From the NCBI GenBank assembly GCA_001603145.1, contig LVBI01000008.1:1-42890 (forward strand): a stretch of DNA of 42,890 nt, given 5' to 3'. Positions 34,093 to 41,082 of this stretch are shown here, piece after piece. The notes beneath the pieces are model-generated. The model did not search any database and was not told the DNA's origin. It was given only the letters and a program-made list of their open reading frames with translations. This DNA is from Spirochaetales bacterium Spiro_07 (lineage in GTDB: Bacteria; Spirochaetota; Spirochaetia; Treponematales; Treponemataceae). A program made the translations under genes and the position numbers. Position 1 is the stretch's first letter. Every line of letters starts with the position of its first letter.

Positions 34093-34316
34093 ACTGCTTC
34101 CTCCACATCAATCCAGTTACATTCTGCGCGGTTGAGTGCAATCATTGTATCGCGTGAAAAAACAAGCAGCGGACGGCGTTTTTCGTTCTTGATTACCGTA
34201 ACGCTGCAACCGGGTGTAAGCCCGATTGATGTGATTCTGCTGACAAAACGGGCATCGCCGTTTATTGATGCGATTACGCCGCTTTTGTCTTTGGCAAGTT
34301 CTGATAGTTTCTTCAT
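34089..34316 (-). CDS. feoA: FeoA (system 1)
   Basis: 75 residues, an SH3-like fold: LSELAKDKSGVIASI, FVSRITSIGLTPGCSVTV, PLLVFSRDTMIALNRAE. FeoA is a small cytoplasmic partner that regulates FeoB. It overlaps feoB by 4 bases. Confidence 0.92.
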   Translation of the reverse strand: MKKLSELAKDKSGVIASINGDARFVSRITSIGLTPGCSVTVIKNEKRRPLLVFSRDTMIALNRAECNWIDVEEAV

Positions 34317-34332
34317 ACTTCACCTCAATATC

Positions 34333-34398
34333 GTTAGTTCAAGCTAACTCTGTTATAATAGTCTAACTTATCACAGAACAAAGTTATACGCAACTAAC
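34333..34398 (-). promoter_or_regulatory. feoA-feoB-1 promoter region with three metal-type boxes
   Basis: An exact GTTAG-N6-CTAAC at 34333-34348 and one-mismatch copies (GTTAT/CTAAC) at 34352-34367 and 34383-34398. The exact copy ends 17 bases before the feoA start. Candidate -10 hexamers (TATTAT or TATAAC) overlap the middle box. Confidence 0.85.
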
Positions 34399-34430
34399 AA
34401 TTGTAAAAAAGAAGTAAGAAACTTGGCTGA

Positions 34431-34457
34431 TAAAAGCAAAAGCTGCGAATTCAGCTT
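34431..34457 (-). terminator. Terminator of the HMA-protein gene
   Basis: AAGCTG (34440-34445) / CAGCTT (34452-34457) with a 6-base loop, followed on the minus strand by TTGCTTTTA. Short stem, placed 2 bases after the stop codon. Confidence 0.6.
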
Positions 34458-34459
34458 AG

Positions 34460-34825
34460 TTATTCCATTTTAAGCAGAGTATAACCGGCTTTAGAGATAA
34501 TGCGCGCAAGCTCTGCTTCGTTTAGCAGATTCTTTGAACGCACAAGCACCGATTTTGTTTCCAGATTGACCTTAGCCCAAACACCTTCAGTTGAGTTAAG
34601 CGCATTCTCCACACGACGGGCACAGTTCGAGCAGTGCATTCCGTCTACAGTCAGTGTAGCCGTATACGGGTAATGCGCCTTGTTCTTGTCGCGCACGCGC
34701 ACTTTTTTTGGCGCAGCGTCATGCGTGCCACAGCAAGAGCTGCCATATTTTATGCGCTTCTTTATGCTGCCAAGCGCAAGAACGATTATTACCAATAAAA
34801 TCAGAATTACGATTGTTGTTCCCAT
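34460..34825 (-). CDS. Membrane-anchored heavy-metal-associated (HMA) domain protein
   Basis: 121 residues from ATG 34825 (an upstream TTG at 34837 is in frame but lies inside the operator). An N-terminal helix (1-20, MGTTIVILILLVIIVLALGS) is followed by a basic linker with Cys-Cys (KYGSSCCGTHDAA), then an HMA domain with GMHCSNC (62-68). The helix-plus-CC part resembles FeoB-associated Cys-rich peptides, here joined to a copper-chaperone-like fold. It may hand metal between membrane transporters and cytoplasm. Its own promoter has a metal box. Confidence 0.82.
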   Translation of the reverse strand: MGTTIVILILLVIIVLALGSIKKRIKYGSSCCGTHDAAPKKVRVRDKNKAHYPYTATLTVDGMHCSNCARRVENALNSTEGVWAKVNLETKSVLVRSKNLLNEAELARIISKAGYTLLKME

Positions 34826-34826
34826 A

Positions 34827-34869
34827 GTTAGCCTCAATTAACATTATACGCAAAATCATCATATTTTCA
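34827..34869 (-). promoter_or_regulatory. Promoter and operator of the HMA-protein gene
   Basis: Minus strand: a TTGAAA -35, 16-base spacer and TATAAT -10 lie directly upstream. The box GTTAG-N6-TTAAC (34827-34842, one mismatch) begins one base from the ATG and includes the Shine-Dalgarno GAGG (34832-34835). Bound regulator would cover the transcription start. The untranslated leader would be only about ten bases. Confidence 0.7.
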
Positions 34870-34884
34870 ACTGCCTGAAAGCAC

Positions 34885-34927
34885 AAAAAAAAGCCGTATG
34901 CGGAACAGTCAAAACCGCATACGGCTT
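34885..34927 (-). terminator. Strong terminator of the second feo operon
   Basis: A perfect 13-bp stem, AAGCCGTATGCGG (34891-34903) / CCGCATACGGCTT (34915-34927), 11-base loop, with an eight-base T-run on the minus strand overlapping the stem foot. The remaining 34928-35081 holds only a weaker hairpin (34958-34964/34986-34992) and no gene that I see. Confidence 0.9.
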
Positions 34928-35081
34928 CTCAGAAAAACTTTTTGTAATACGGAAGGTGGCTCTGCGCAGTACAAGGAGCGGTTCACAGAGCCGTTCTTTT
35001 CGCAATAGTTTATTCTTAATTTTAGTTCATTCGGCGAAAAGTGCCGCTTTTTGTTTCACAAAAACCGGCAGATGATGCAGG

Positions 35082-35675
35082 CTACAAATTATAGCCGGCA
35101 ACTTTCATTAAGTCTTTCCAATGGTCAATTGCCACATCAACAATGTCTGGGTCATAGCGCGTGCCGGAGCATCGCTTGATTTCTTCAAAACATTCATTTT
35201 CTGGAAAAGCCTTGCGGTAGCTTCTTGTGGTCATCATCGCGTCTATCGAATCGCAGACAGCAATGAGCCTTGAGCCGAGCGGAATGGTGTAGCCCGAAAT
35301 GCCGTCAGGGTAACCAAGCCCGTCAAACCGCTCATGGTGATGAAGCACAATCTCTGCTATTTCTGCAAATGCAGGCGACCGCCGCAATATACGCGCACCA
35401 ATTTCAGGGTGCTGCTTTATAACGGCGAATTCTGCATCGGTCAGCCTTCCATTTTTCCGCAATATGGCATCTGGAATGCCAATCTTGCCGATATCATGCA
35501 GATGCGCCGAAAAGTGAAAGAGCATCACTTCGTCTTTTGTAAAGCCCATGTGCTTTGCGAGCGTGCGCACCATGTCGCTTACACGCTGCGAATGTCCTTC
35601 AGTGTAATAATCACGCTCTTCGAGCGCACCTGTTATGCATTCTATCAACTCATGAAAGTCAATTACATCGAACAT
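35082..35675 (-). CDS. HD-GYP phosphodiesterase at the end of a feo operon
   Basis: 197 residues, nearly all HD-GYP domain. Metal and catalytic residues are present: His28 (GHSQR), His60-Asp61 (LHDIGKIG), HHHERFDGLGYP (112-123, with the GYP), and CDSIDAMMTTRSYR. Such proteins hydrolyse cyclic di-GMP. There is no receiver or sensor domain attached. The ATG follows the stop of the Cys-rich peptide by six bases, so it is translated with the iron-uptake genes and would lower c-di-GMP when iron uptake is induced. Confidence 0.9.
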   Translation of the reverse strand: MFDVIDFHELIECITGALEERDYYTEGHSQRVSDMVRTLAKHMGFTKDEVMLFHFSAHLHDIGKIGIPDAILRKNGRLTDAEFAVIKQHPEIGARILRRSPAFAEIAEIVLHHHERFDGLGYPDGISGYTIPLGSRLIAVCDSIDAMMTTRSYRKAFPENECFEEIKRCSGTRYDPDIVDVAIDHWKDLMKVAGYNL

Positions 35676-35681
35676 TACTGA

Positions 35682-35852
35682 TTACAGCACCTTCTTCGAA
35701 GAGCAGCTCTGCTGATGGCCGCATGAGCTTCTGCATTTAGAGCATGAAGTGCAGCCGGCGCAGCTTTTGCCGCTTTTTTTGTCGTGCACCATATTCAAGA
35801 TGACGGCACCAACAATCCCCAAAAGAATTAAACCGACAACCAATGTTCCCAT
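35682..35852 (-). CDS. FeoB-associated Cys-rich membrane protein (56 residues)
   Basis: Found by reading the strand between feoB and HD-GYP. An N-terminal helix (2-22, GTLVVGLILLGIVGAVILN) is followed by KKSGKSCAGCTSCSKC and two further cysteines (44, 50), i.e. C31, 34, 37, 40, 44, 50. It matches the small Cys-rich membrane peptides that follow feoB in anaerobes. The stop TAA at 35682-35684 is six bases from the next start. Its N-terminus resembles that of the HMA protein at 34825. Possible role: capture of Fe2+ as it leaves FeoB. Confidence 0.88.
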   Translation of the reverse strand: MGTLVVGLILLGIVGAVILNMVHDKKSGKSCAGCTSCSKCRSSCGHQQSCSSKKVL

Positions 35853-35870
35853 AATCGATTAGCCTCCAAA

Positions 35871-35916
35871 ATTGCCGCATTCCTTGCAACGAAGTTTCAA
35901 AAAATGCGGCAATGAC
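35871..35916. repeat. Palindromic repeat between feoB-2 and the Cys-rich peptide gene
   Basis: ATTGCCGCAT (35871-35880) / ATGCGGCAAT (35904-35913). On the minus strand it begins GTCATTG and its loop carries TTGAAACTTCGTTGC, the same 15 bases found in the loop of the repeat at 41016-41069. It is therefore a member of the same family. In mRNA it may shield the upstream feoB part. Confidence 0.85.
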
Positions 35917-35925
35917 ATTTCATTC

Positions 35926-38271
35926 TTATTTAGCCTTTGCAGGTTTTCTGAAAAGCATAAAGATGAAAACCGCAAGCACTATACAAGCCGCAACCAAACC
36001 GATTGGGTTTGCGCTGCCTGCAAATAAGCTGCCGAACTGATAAACGCAGAGCGAAACTGCATAAGCAAGACCGCACTGCCAGCCGATTGCTGCCCAAGTC
36101 CATTTTGCGCTGTTCATTTCGCGCTTGATTGCACCTATTGCGGCGAAACAAGGCGCGCAAAGCAGGTTGAAAATCAAGAACGACAATCCGGCAGGGTGCG
36201 TAAACGCAGCCGCAAGATTTGCCCAAGTTTCTTCGCCGCCATAGAGAATGCCCATTGTGCCGACGATGTTCTCTTTTGCGACAAGGCCGGTAACAGAAGC
36301 AACTGCAGCCTGCCAGTTGCCCCAGCCAACAGGAGCAAAAATCCAGGCAATGCAGTTTCCAAGCCTTGCAAGAATAGATGCATCAAGTTCGTCTTCTGCA
36401 AGCATTCTGAATCCGTCTTCTGCCCAGCCAAAGAATGATGTAAACCAGACTACGATAGTTGAAAGCAAAATAATTGTTCCAGCTTTCTTGATGAATGACC
36501 AGCCGCGTTCCCACATTGAGCGCATAACGTTTCCAAATGTAGGCCAGTGATATGCAGGAAGTTCCATTACAAAAGGAGCAACTTCACCCATGAAAGGCTT
36601 TGTCTTTTTAAGCATGATGCCCGAACAGATGATTGCCGCAATTCCAATAAAATAAGCCGAAGTTGCAACCCAAGCAGAGCCGCCGAAAATTGCACCTGCA
36701 ACAAGCGCAATGAACGGAACTTTTGCACCACAAGGAATGAACGTCGTTGTCATGATTGTCATGCGGCGGTCGCGTTCGCTTTCGATTGTGCGGCATGCCA
36801 TAATACCAGGAACACCACAACCTGTTCCGATAAGAACCGGAATGAACGACTTGCCCGAAAGCCCGAACCGGCGGAAGATGCGGTCAAGGATGAATGCGAT
36901 ACGCGCCATGTAGCCGCACGCTTCAAGGAACGCCAGGAAGATGAACAAGACGAGCATCTGCGGAACAAATCCAAGAACCGCGCCGACACCGGCGACAATA
37001 CCGTCAAGAATCAAGCCCTTAAGCCAGTCTGCACATTCAATTGCGTCAAGACCACTTTCAATAATAGCCGGAACACCCGGAACCCAAATGCCGTAATCAG
37101 CAGGGTCTGGGCCTTCTTCGCCATATTTTTCTACCATAGAATTGGCTTCTTCAACCATTTCATTCGTAATTTCAATTGGTTCAGAAACTTCCATAGTTTC
37201 GTCATCTACAACAACATAAGTTGCTTCGCCTGCATCAACTGCTTCAAGAATTGCAGCACTGTCACCGAATTCTTCTGCGGCTTCTTCATAGGCCGCCGTT
37301 CCGACACCGAACAGATGATAGCCGTCGCCGAACAAACCGTCGTTTGCCCAGTCTGTAGCAGCCGCACCGATTGTTACCATAGAAACGTAGTAAACAAGCC
37401 ACATAACCACGGCGAAAATCGGTAGCGCAAGCCAGCGGTTTGTAACAACGCGGTCAATCTTATCTGATGTTGAAAGCTTGCCAGCGTCGCGCTTTTTGTA
37501 CACACCTTTCAGCAAGCCTGCAATGTAAATATATCTTTCGTTTGTAATGATTGCTTCGGCATCGTCGTCCATTTCAGCTTCGCAAGACTTAATGTCGTTT
37601 TCGATGTGCGCCATCTTTTCAGCTGAAATCTTAAGCTTGTCGATGATTTTCTGGTCGCGCTCAAAAATCTTGATTGCGTACCAGCGCTGCTTAGATTCGT
37701 CCATTTCGTGCAGCACGGCTTCTTCAATGTGTGCAATCGCATGGTCAACAGAGCCAGAGAACGTGTGGAACGGAACAACCGCGCCTTTCTTAGCGGCATC
37801 AATCACCATTTCGGCGGCTTCTTTAATGCCGGTCTTTTTCAATGCTGAAATTTCGACAACTTTGCAGCCAAGCCTAGAAGAAAGCTCTGCAATGTTGATT
37901 TTGTCGCCGCTCTTTCTTACGATATCCATCATGTTTACGGCGACAACCATCGGAATGCCAAGCTCGGCAAGCTGAGTTGTAAGATACAAGTTGCGCTCAA
38001 GGTTTGTGCCGTCAACGATGTTTAAAATGCCGTCAGGGCATTCGTCAATCAAATAATTGCGCGAAACAACTTCTTCAAGTGTGTAAGGCGAAAGCGAATA
38101 AATACCAGGAAGGTCGACAATCTCAACGTCTCCATTTGAAGACTTGTATTTACCAGATTTTTTCTCAACAGTAACGCCAGGCCAGTTTCCGACAAACTGA
38201 TTTGAACCAGTAAGGGCGTTGAACAAGGTTGTTTTTCCAGAGTTAGGGTTTCCGGCTAATGCTATTTTCAT
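35926..38271 (-). CDS. feoB: Ferrous iron transporter FeoB (system 2)
   Basis: 781 residues from ATG 38271, chosen because it starts one base after the feoA stop with a GAGG-type site upstream; the longer frame (38328) would overlap feoA. G1 GNPNSGKTT (7-15), G3 DLPG (53-56), G4 NMMD (113-116). The membrane part has a large acidic loop (about residues 315-415, rich in Glu/Asp, ending DYGIWVPGVP) facing the periplasm, absent from FeoB-1. Gate regions GTGCGVPGIMACRT and the C-terminal CAPCFAAIGAIKRE are present. Confidence 0.95.
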   Translation of the reverse strand: MKIALAGNPNSGKTTLFNALTGSNQFVGNWPGVTVEKKSGKYKSSNGDVEIVDLPGIYSLSPYTLEEVVSRNYLIDECPDGILNIVDGTNLERNLYLTTQLAELGIPMVVAVNMMDIVRKSGDKINIAELSSRLGCKVVEISALKKTGIKEAAEMVIDAAKKGAVVPFHTFSGSVDHAIAHIEEAVLHEMDESKQRWYAIKIFERDQKIIDKLKISAEKMAHIENDIKSCEAEMDDDAEAIITNERYIYIAGLLKGVYKKRDAGKLSTSDKIDRVVTNRWLALPIFAVVMWLVYYVSMVTIGAAATDWANDGLFGDGYHLFGVGTAAYEEAAEEFGDSAAILEAVDAGEATYVVVDDETMEVSEPIEITNEMVEEANSMVEKYGEEGPDPADYGIWVPGVPAIIESGLDAIECADWLKGLILDGIVAGVGAVLGFVPQMLVLFIFLAFLEACGYMARIAFILDRIFRRFGLSGKSFIPVLIGTGCGVPGIMACRTIESERDRRMTIMTTTFIPCGAKVPFIALVAGAIFGGSAWVATSAYFIGIAAIICSGIMLKKTKPFMGEVAPFVMELPAYHWPTFGNVMRSMWERGWSFIKKAGTIILLSTIVVWFTSFFGWAEDGFRMLAEDELDASILARLGNCIAWIFAPVGWGNWQAAVASVTGLVAKENIVGTMGILYGGEETWANLAAAFTHPAGLSFLIFNLLCAPCFAAIGAIKREMNSAKWTWAAIGWQCGLAYAVSLCVYQFGSLFAGSANPIGLVAACIVLAVFIFMLFRKPAKAK

Positions 38272-38272
38272 T

Positions 38273-38491
38273 TCAAGCCACCTCGATAATTTCAGAATCT
38301 GCTTTTCTAAGCGAAAGTTCGTAGCCACGCACCGTGATTTCTACAGGGTCGCCAAGCGGTGCAACTTTTCGGACATAGATTTCAACGCCGCGCGTTATTC
38401 CCATGTCCATGATGCGCTTTTTGATTGCGCCCTCGCCGTTGATTTTCTGAACAGTTACTGTCTGCCCAGTTTTTACATCCTTCAAAGTCAT
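38273..38491 (-). CDS. feoA: FeoA (system 2, second copy)
   Basis: 72 residues: MTLKDVKTGQTVTVQKI, then RIMDMGITRGVEIYV and VEITVRGYELSLRKAD, the complete FeoA fold. Its start overlaps the stop of the first FeoA (ATGA) and feoB begins one base after it, so the three are coupled. Confidence 0.93.
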   Translation of the reverse strand: MTLKDVKTGQTVTVQKINGEGAIKKRIMDMGITRGVEIYVRKVAPLGDPVEITVRGYELSLRKADSEIIEVA

Positions 38492-38700
38492 ACAAAAATT
38501 CTCCTTCCCATTTCTTCGCTTATGGCGACACGGGTTTCTTTGACATTTACAATTATGTTGCCGGCATTAGCTGAAATAACGCTTACATTTCCGCCCGGCA
38601 CAAAACCGAGATTTTCCAAATGTCGTTTTACTTCCGCATTGCCAGTTATTTTCTTGATAATGTTGTTCTCTCCAATGTTCGCAAATATCAGCGGCATCAT
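38488..38700 (-). CDS. feoA: FeoA (system 2, first copy)
   Basis: 70 residues: MMPLIFANIGENNIIKKI, then HLENLGFVPGGNVSV and IIVNVKETRVAISEEM. A distinct FeoA type from the next one. Two tandem FeoA proteins before one FeoB are common in anaerobes and may form a heteromeric regulator of the channel. First gene of the operon. Confidence 0.92.
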   Translation of the reverse strand: MMPLIFANIGENNIIKKITGNAEVKRHLENLGFVPGGNVSVISANAGNIIVNVKETRVAISEEMGRRIFV

Positions 38701-38718
38701 TTTTTGCTCCCATGAAAA

Positions 38719-38861
38719 GTTAGTAAAAGCTAACTTTCAGAATAAAAAATAAGGCCTTTTTTTAAAGGGAAAAGCTGAAAACCTTGAGGTTAGCTAAATC
38801 TAACGCCAACAGTTAAACTACACTAACGCCCTGGTTTTGTCAATAGTTAGGCATATATAAC
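38719..38861 (-). promoter_or_regulatory. feo operon 2 promoter with four metal-type boxes
   Basis: Minus strand: -35 TTGACA (38838-38843), 17-base spacer, -10 TAGTTT (38815-38820). Exact GTTAG-N6-CTAAC at 38719-38734 and 38789-38804; one-mismatch copies at 38812-38827 (GTTAA/CTAAC, covering the -10) and 38846-38861 (GTTAG/ATAAC, just upstream of the -35). This is the densest array in the window. The 38862-38934 remainder holds no other gene that I see. Confidence 0.87.
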
Positions 38862-38934
38862 AACAAGAGAACGAAATGGCGGCGGCATCACCAAGTTCCG
38901 CAAAAAATCTTTATGCATTATCTAAAATTCGGGT

Positions 38935-38940
38935 ATATAA
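38935..38940 (+). promoter_or_regulatory. -10 hexamer directly before the response-regulator gene
   Basis: TATAAT eight bases before ATG 38949, with no Shine-Dalgarno and no clear -35. If used, the message is nearly leaderless. An ATG at 38913 in the same frame is the alternative start. Confidence 0.4.
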
Positions 38941-38948
38941 TGTTCAGT

Positions 38949-40625
38949 ATGGCAACACAAAACGAATTATTTGAACAAACTGTTCTTATTGTAGACGACG
39001 AAGACATCAACCGCAAAATGATGGCGAATATTCTTGCTTATGAATACAAGATTATCTATGCGTCAGACGGCAAAGAAGCGATGGAGAAAATCCACAAATA
39101 CGGTCACCGGCTTTCGCTTGTTCTGCTCGACCTTTTCATGCCGAACATGTCAGGCTTTGACGTACTCAGACAAATGAACAAAGAACGGCTAATCGCAGAA
39201 ATTCCTGTAATTGTACTTACTTCAGATAAGACAAGCGAAATTGAAAGCCTGCATCTTGGCGCAGCTGATTTTTTAACCAAGCCTTATGACCTGCCCGAAG
39301 TGATTCTTGCCCGCGTGCGCCATTCTATTGAGCTTTTTGAAAATGCCAAAATAATTCATGCCACCAAACCAGACAAGCTTACCGGCCTTTACACGCCAAA
39401 ATTCTTTCTTGAGTTTGCATCACAGATTGATTCACGCTACCCGGAAAAGACGATGGACGCGATTGTAATAAACTTTACGCGCTTTCATCTTTTGAACCAG
39501 CTTTACGGGCAAAGCTTTGGTGACAAAGTGCTTGTCGCAATGGCAGACGGAATCCGCAACGTGCTGCAGAAAAACGGCGGCATCGCAGGCCGCAAAGATT
39601 CTGACACTTTCTATGTTTATACATCACATACAGATGATTACAGCATTTTTGTAGACGCTCTGAAATCAGCCCTTTCTCCGTTGCTCAAAGGTTCTGAAAT
39701 AAGACTGCGGCTTGGCGTTTTTTCTGACTCAGCACATTCTCACACAGTCAATGAACGCTTTGACAATGCGCTGCAAGCTTGCAATTCAATACGCAACAAG
39801 GCTAGCAAAAACAGCGAAGAAATCTGCATCTATGACAACGAGATGCTTGAAAACGAAAAATTTCAAGCTCATCTTCTGCATGATTTTGAAACGGCAATCG
39901 AACAGAAACAATTCAAGGTCAATTATCAGCCAAAATTCAACATTACAGGTGAAAAGCCTGTTCTGTGCAGTGCCGAAGCACTTATCCGCTGGATTCATCC
40001 GGAATTCGGCTTTGTTCGCCCCGACATCTTTATTCCTCTTTTTGAGGAGCACGGCCTTATCACGATGCTTGACCGCTACGTCTGGGAAGAAAGCGCGAAG
40101 CAGATTAAGCTTTGGAAAGAAAAGCTCGGCGTTACAATTCCAGTTTCTGTAAACGTTTCGCGCGTTGATATTGCCGCGCCTGATATGACAGACTTTGTTA
40201 AAAAGATTGTTTCTGAAAACGGTTTGTCGCCGCAAGATTATATGCTTGAAATTACAGAATCCGCCTACACCGAAGATTCAAAACGTATTATTGAGGTGGT
40301 GAAAAATCTGCGCGCGCTCGGTCACAAGATTGAAATGGATGATTTTGGTTCGGGTTATTCTTCGCTCAACATGCTTGCTTCAATGCCGATTGACGCGCTC
40401 AAACTGGACAAAGCTTTTATCCGCAACATCAAGCCGGGCAACAAAGACATGAAGCTTGTTGAGCTTGTACTTGAAATTGCCAGAAATCTTGGCGTGCCGG
40501 TTGTAGCTGAAGGTGTTGAAACCGAAGAAGAGTACAAAATGCTCAAGGCTGCCGGTTGCGACATCATTCAGGGCTACTATTTTTCAAAGCCCATTCCGCC
40601 AGAAGAAATGGAGAAGTTTATATGA
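38949..40625 (+). CDS. Response regulator with degenerate GGDEF and intact EAL domains
   Basis: 558 residues from ATG 38949. Receiver domain 10-130: acidic pair Asp16-Asp17, phospho-acceptor Asp61 (LLDLFMP), Thr91/Ser92 and Lys111. GGDEF-like domain about 145-290: the signature reads AGRKDSDTF instead of GGDEF, so cyclase activity is unlikely, though GTP binding is possible. EAL domain about 310-555: SAEALIRW (Glu343), ITESAYTED, DDFGSGYSS, AEGVETEEE and QGYYFSKP are all intact, so it should hydrolyse c-di-GMP. The next gene overlaps by 4 bases and encodes an Hpt protein, so phosphorylation through a relay is likely. Confidence 0.9.
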   Translation: MATQNELFEQTVLIVDDEDINRKMMANILAYEYKIIYASDGKEAMEKIHKYGHRLSLVLLDLFMPNMSGFDVLRQMNKERLIAEIPVIVLTSDKTSEIESLHLGAADFLTKPYDLPEVILARVRHSIELFENAKIIHATKPDKLTGLYTPKFFLEFASQIDSRYPEKTMDAIVINFTRFHLLNQLYGQSFGDKVLVAMADGIRNVLQKNGGIAGRKDSDTFYVYTSHTDDYSIFVDALKSALSPLLKGSEIRLRLGVFSDSAHSHTVNERFDNALQACNSIRNKASKNSEEICIYDNEMLENEKFQAHLLHDFETAIEQKQFKVNYQPKFNITGEKPVLCSAEALIRWIHPEFGFVRPDIFIPLFEEHGLITMLDRYVWEESAKQIKLWKEKLGVTIPVSVNVSRVDIAAPDMTDFVKKIVSENGLSPQDYMLEITESAYTEDSKRIIEVVKNLRALGHKIEMDDFGSGYSSLNMLASMPIDALKLDKAFIRNIKPGNKDMKLVELVLEIARNLGVPVVAEGVETEEEYKMLKAAGCDIIQGYYFSKPIPPEEMEKFI

Positions 40626-40957
40626 TTTCAATAGAAAAACTAAAAGCCTTTGGTGCAGACACCGAAACCGCCCTTGCGCGCTGTATGAACAAGGAAGATT
40701 TTTACATAAAGCTGTTGGGCATGGGCTTGAATGAGCCGCGCTTTGAACAGCTGGGCACTGCGCTTGATGCGAAAGACTACGGCAAGGCGTTTGAGCTTTG
40801 CCATGCTCTCAAAGGCGTAATCGGCAACCTTGCGCTGGAGCCGCTCTACAAAGAAATCTGCGAAATGACTGAGCTGCTGCGTGCCAAGACTGATACCGAC
40901 TATTCTAGCTTGTACAAAAAAATCATGAATATGCGCTCAGAGCTGCTGGCAATGTAA
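40622..40957 (+). CDS. Hpt-domain phosphotransfer protein
   Basis: 111 residues, helical. His61 in FELCHALKGVIGNL matches the phospho-histidine of Hpt domains. The ATG overlaps the stop of the response regulator (ATGA). It probably carries phosphate from the kinase encoded next to the receiver domain encoded before it. Confidence 0.87.
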   Translation: MISIEKLKAFGADTETALARCMNKEDFYIKLLGMGLNEPRFEQLGTALDAKDYGKAFELCHALKGVIGNLALEPLYKEICEMTELLRAKTDTDYSSLYKKIMNMRSELLAM

Positions 40958-41015
40958 AGATTCCCATGTCAAGCACGATAATGACAAAATATTATCTGTC
41001 AACAGCAAAAAGTGT

Positions 41016-41069
41016 GTCATTGTCGGGCGCGCTTGAAACTTCGTTGCGAATGACCCGACAATCTTTCTT
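41016..41069. repeat. Palindromic repeat before the sensor kinase gene
   Basis: ATTGTCGGG (41019-41027) / CCCGACAAT (41054-41062) with flanks GTCATTGTCGGGC and GACCCGACAATCTTTCTT. The loop carries TTGAAACTTCGTTGC. Shares its ends with 29283-29385 and its loop with 35871-35916. Confidence 0.88.
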
Positions 41070-41082
41070 TTGGAGTACAATA

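Noticed and set aside
36547-37425. 292-codon open frame on the plus strand
   Set aside because: It lies wholly opposite feoB-2, is rich in Arg, Asn and Cys without any domain, and has no ribosome site.
10057-38861. The repeated GTTAG/CTAAC units as a CRISPR or mobile repeat
   Set aside because: They are short inverted repeats located in promoters of different operons with unrelated spacers and irregular distances; this is the pattern of operators.
39360-39850. Active diguanylate cyclase
   Set aside because: The GGDEF signature is replaced by KDSDTF, so catalytic acidic residues are missing.
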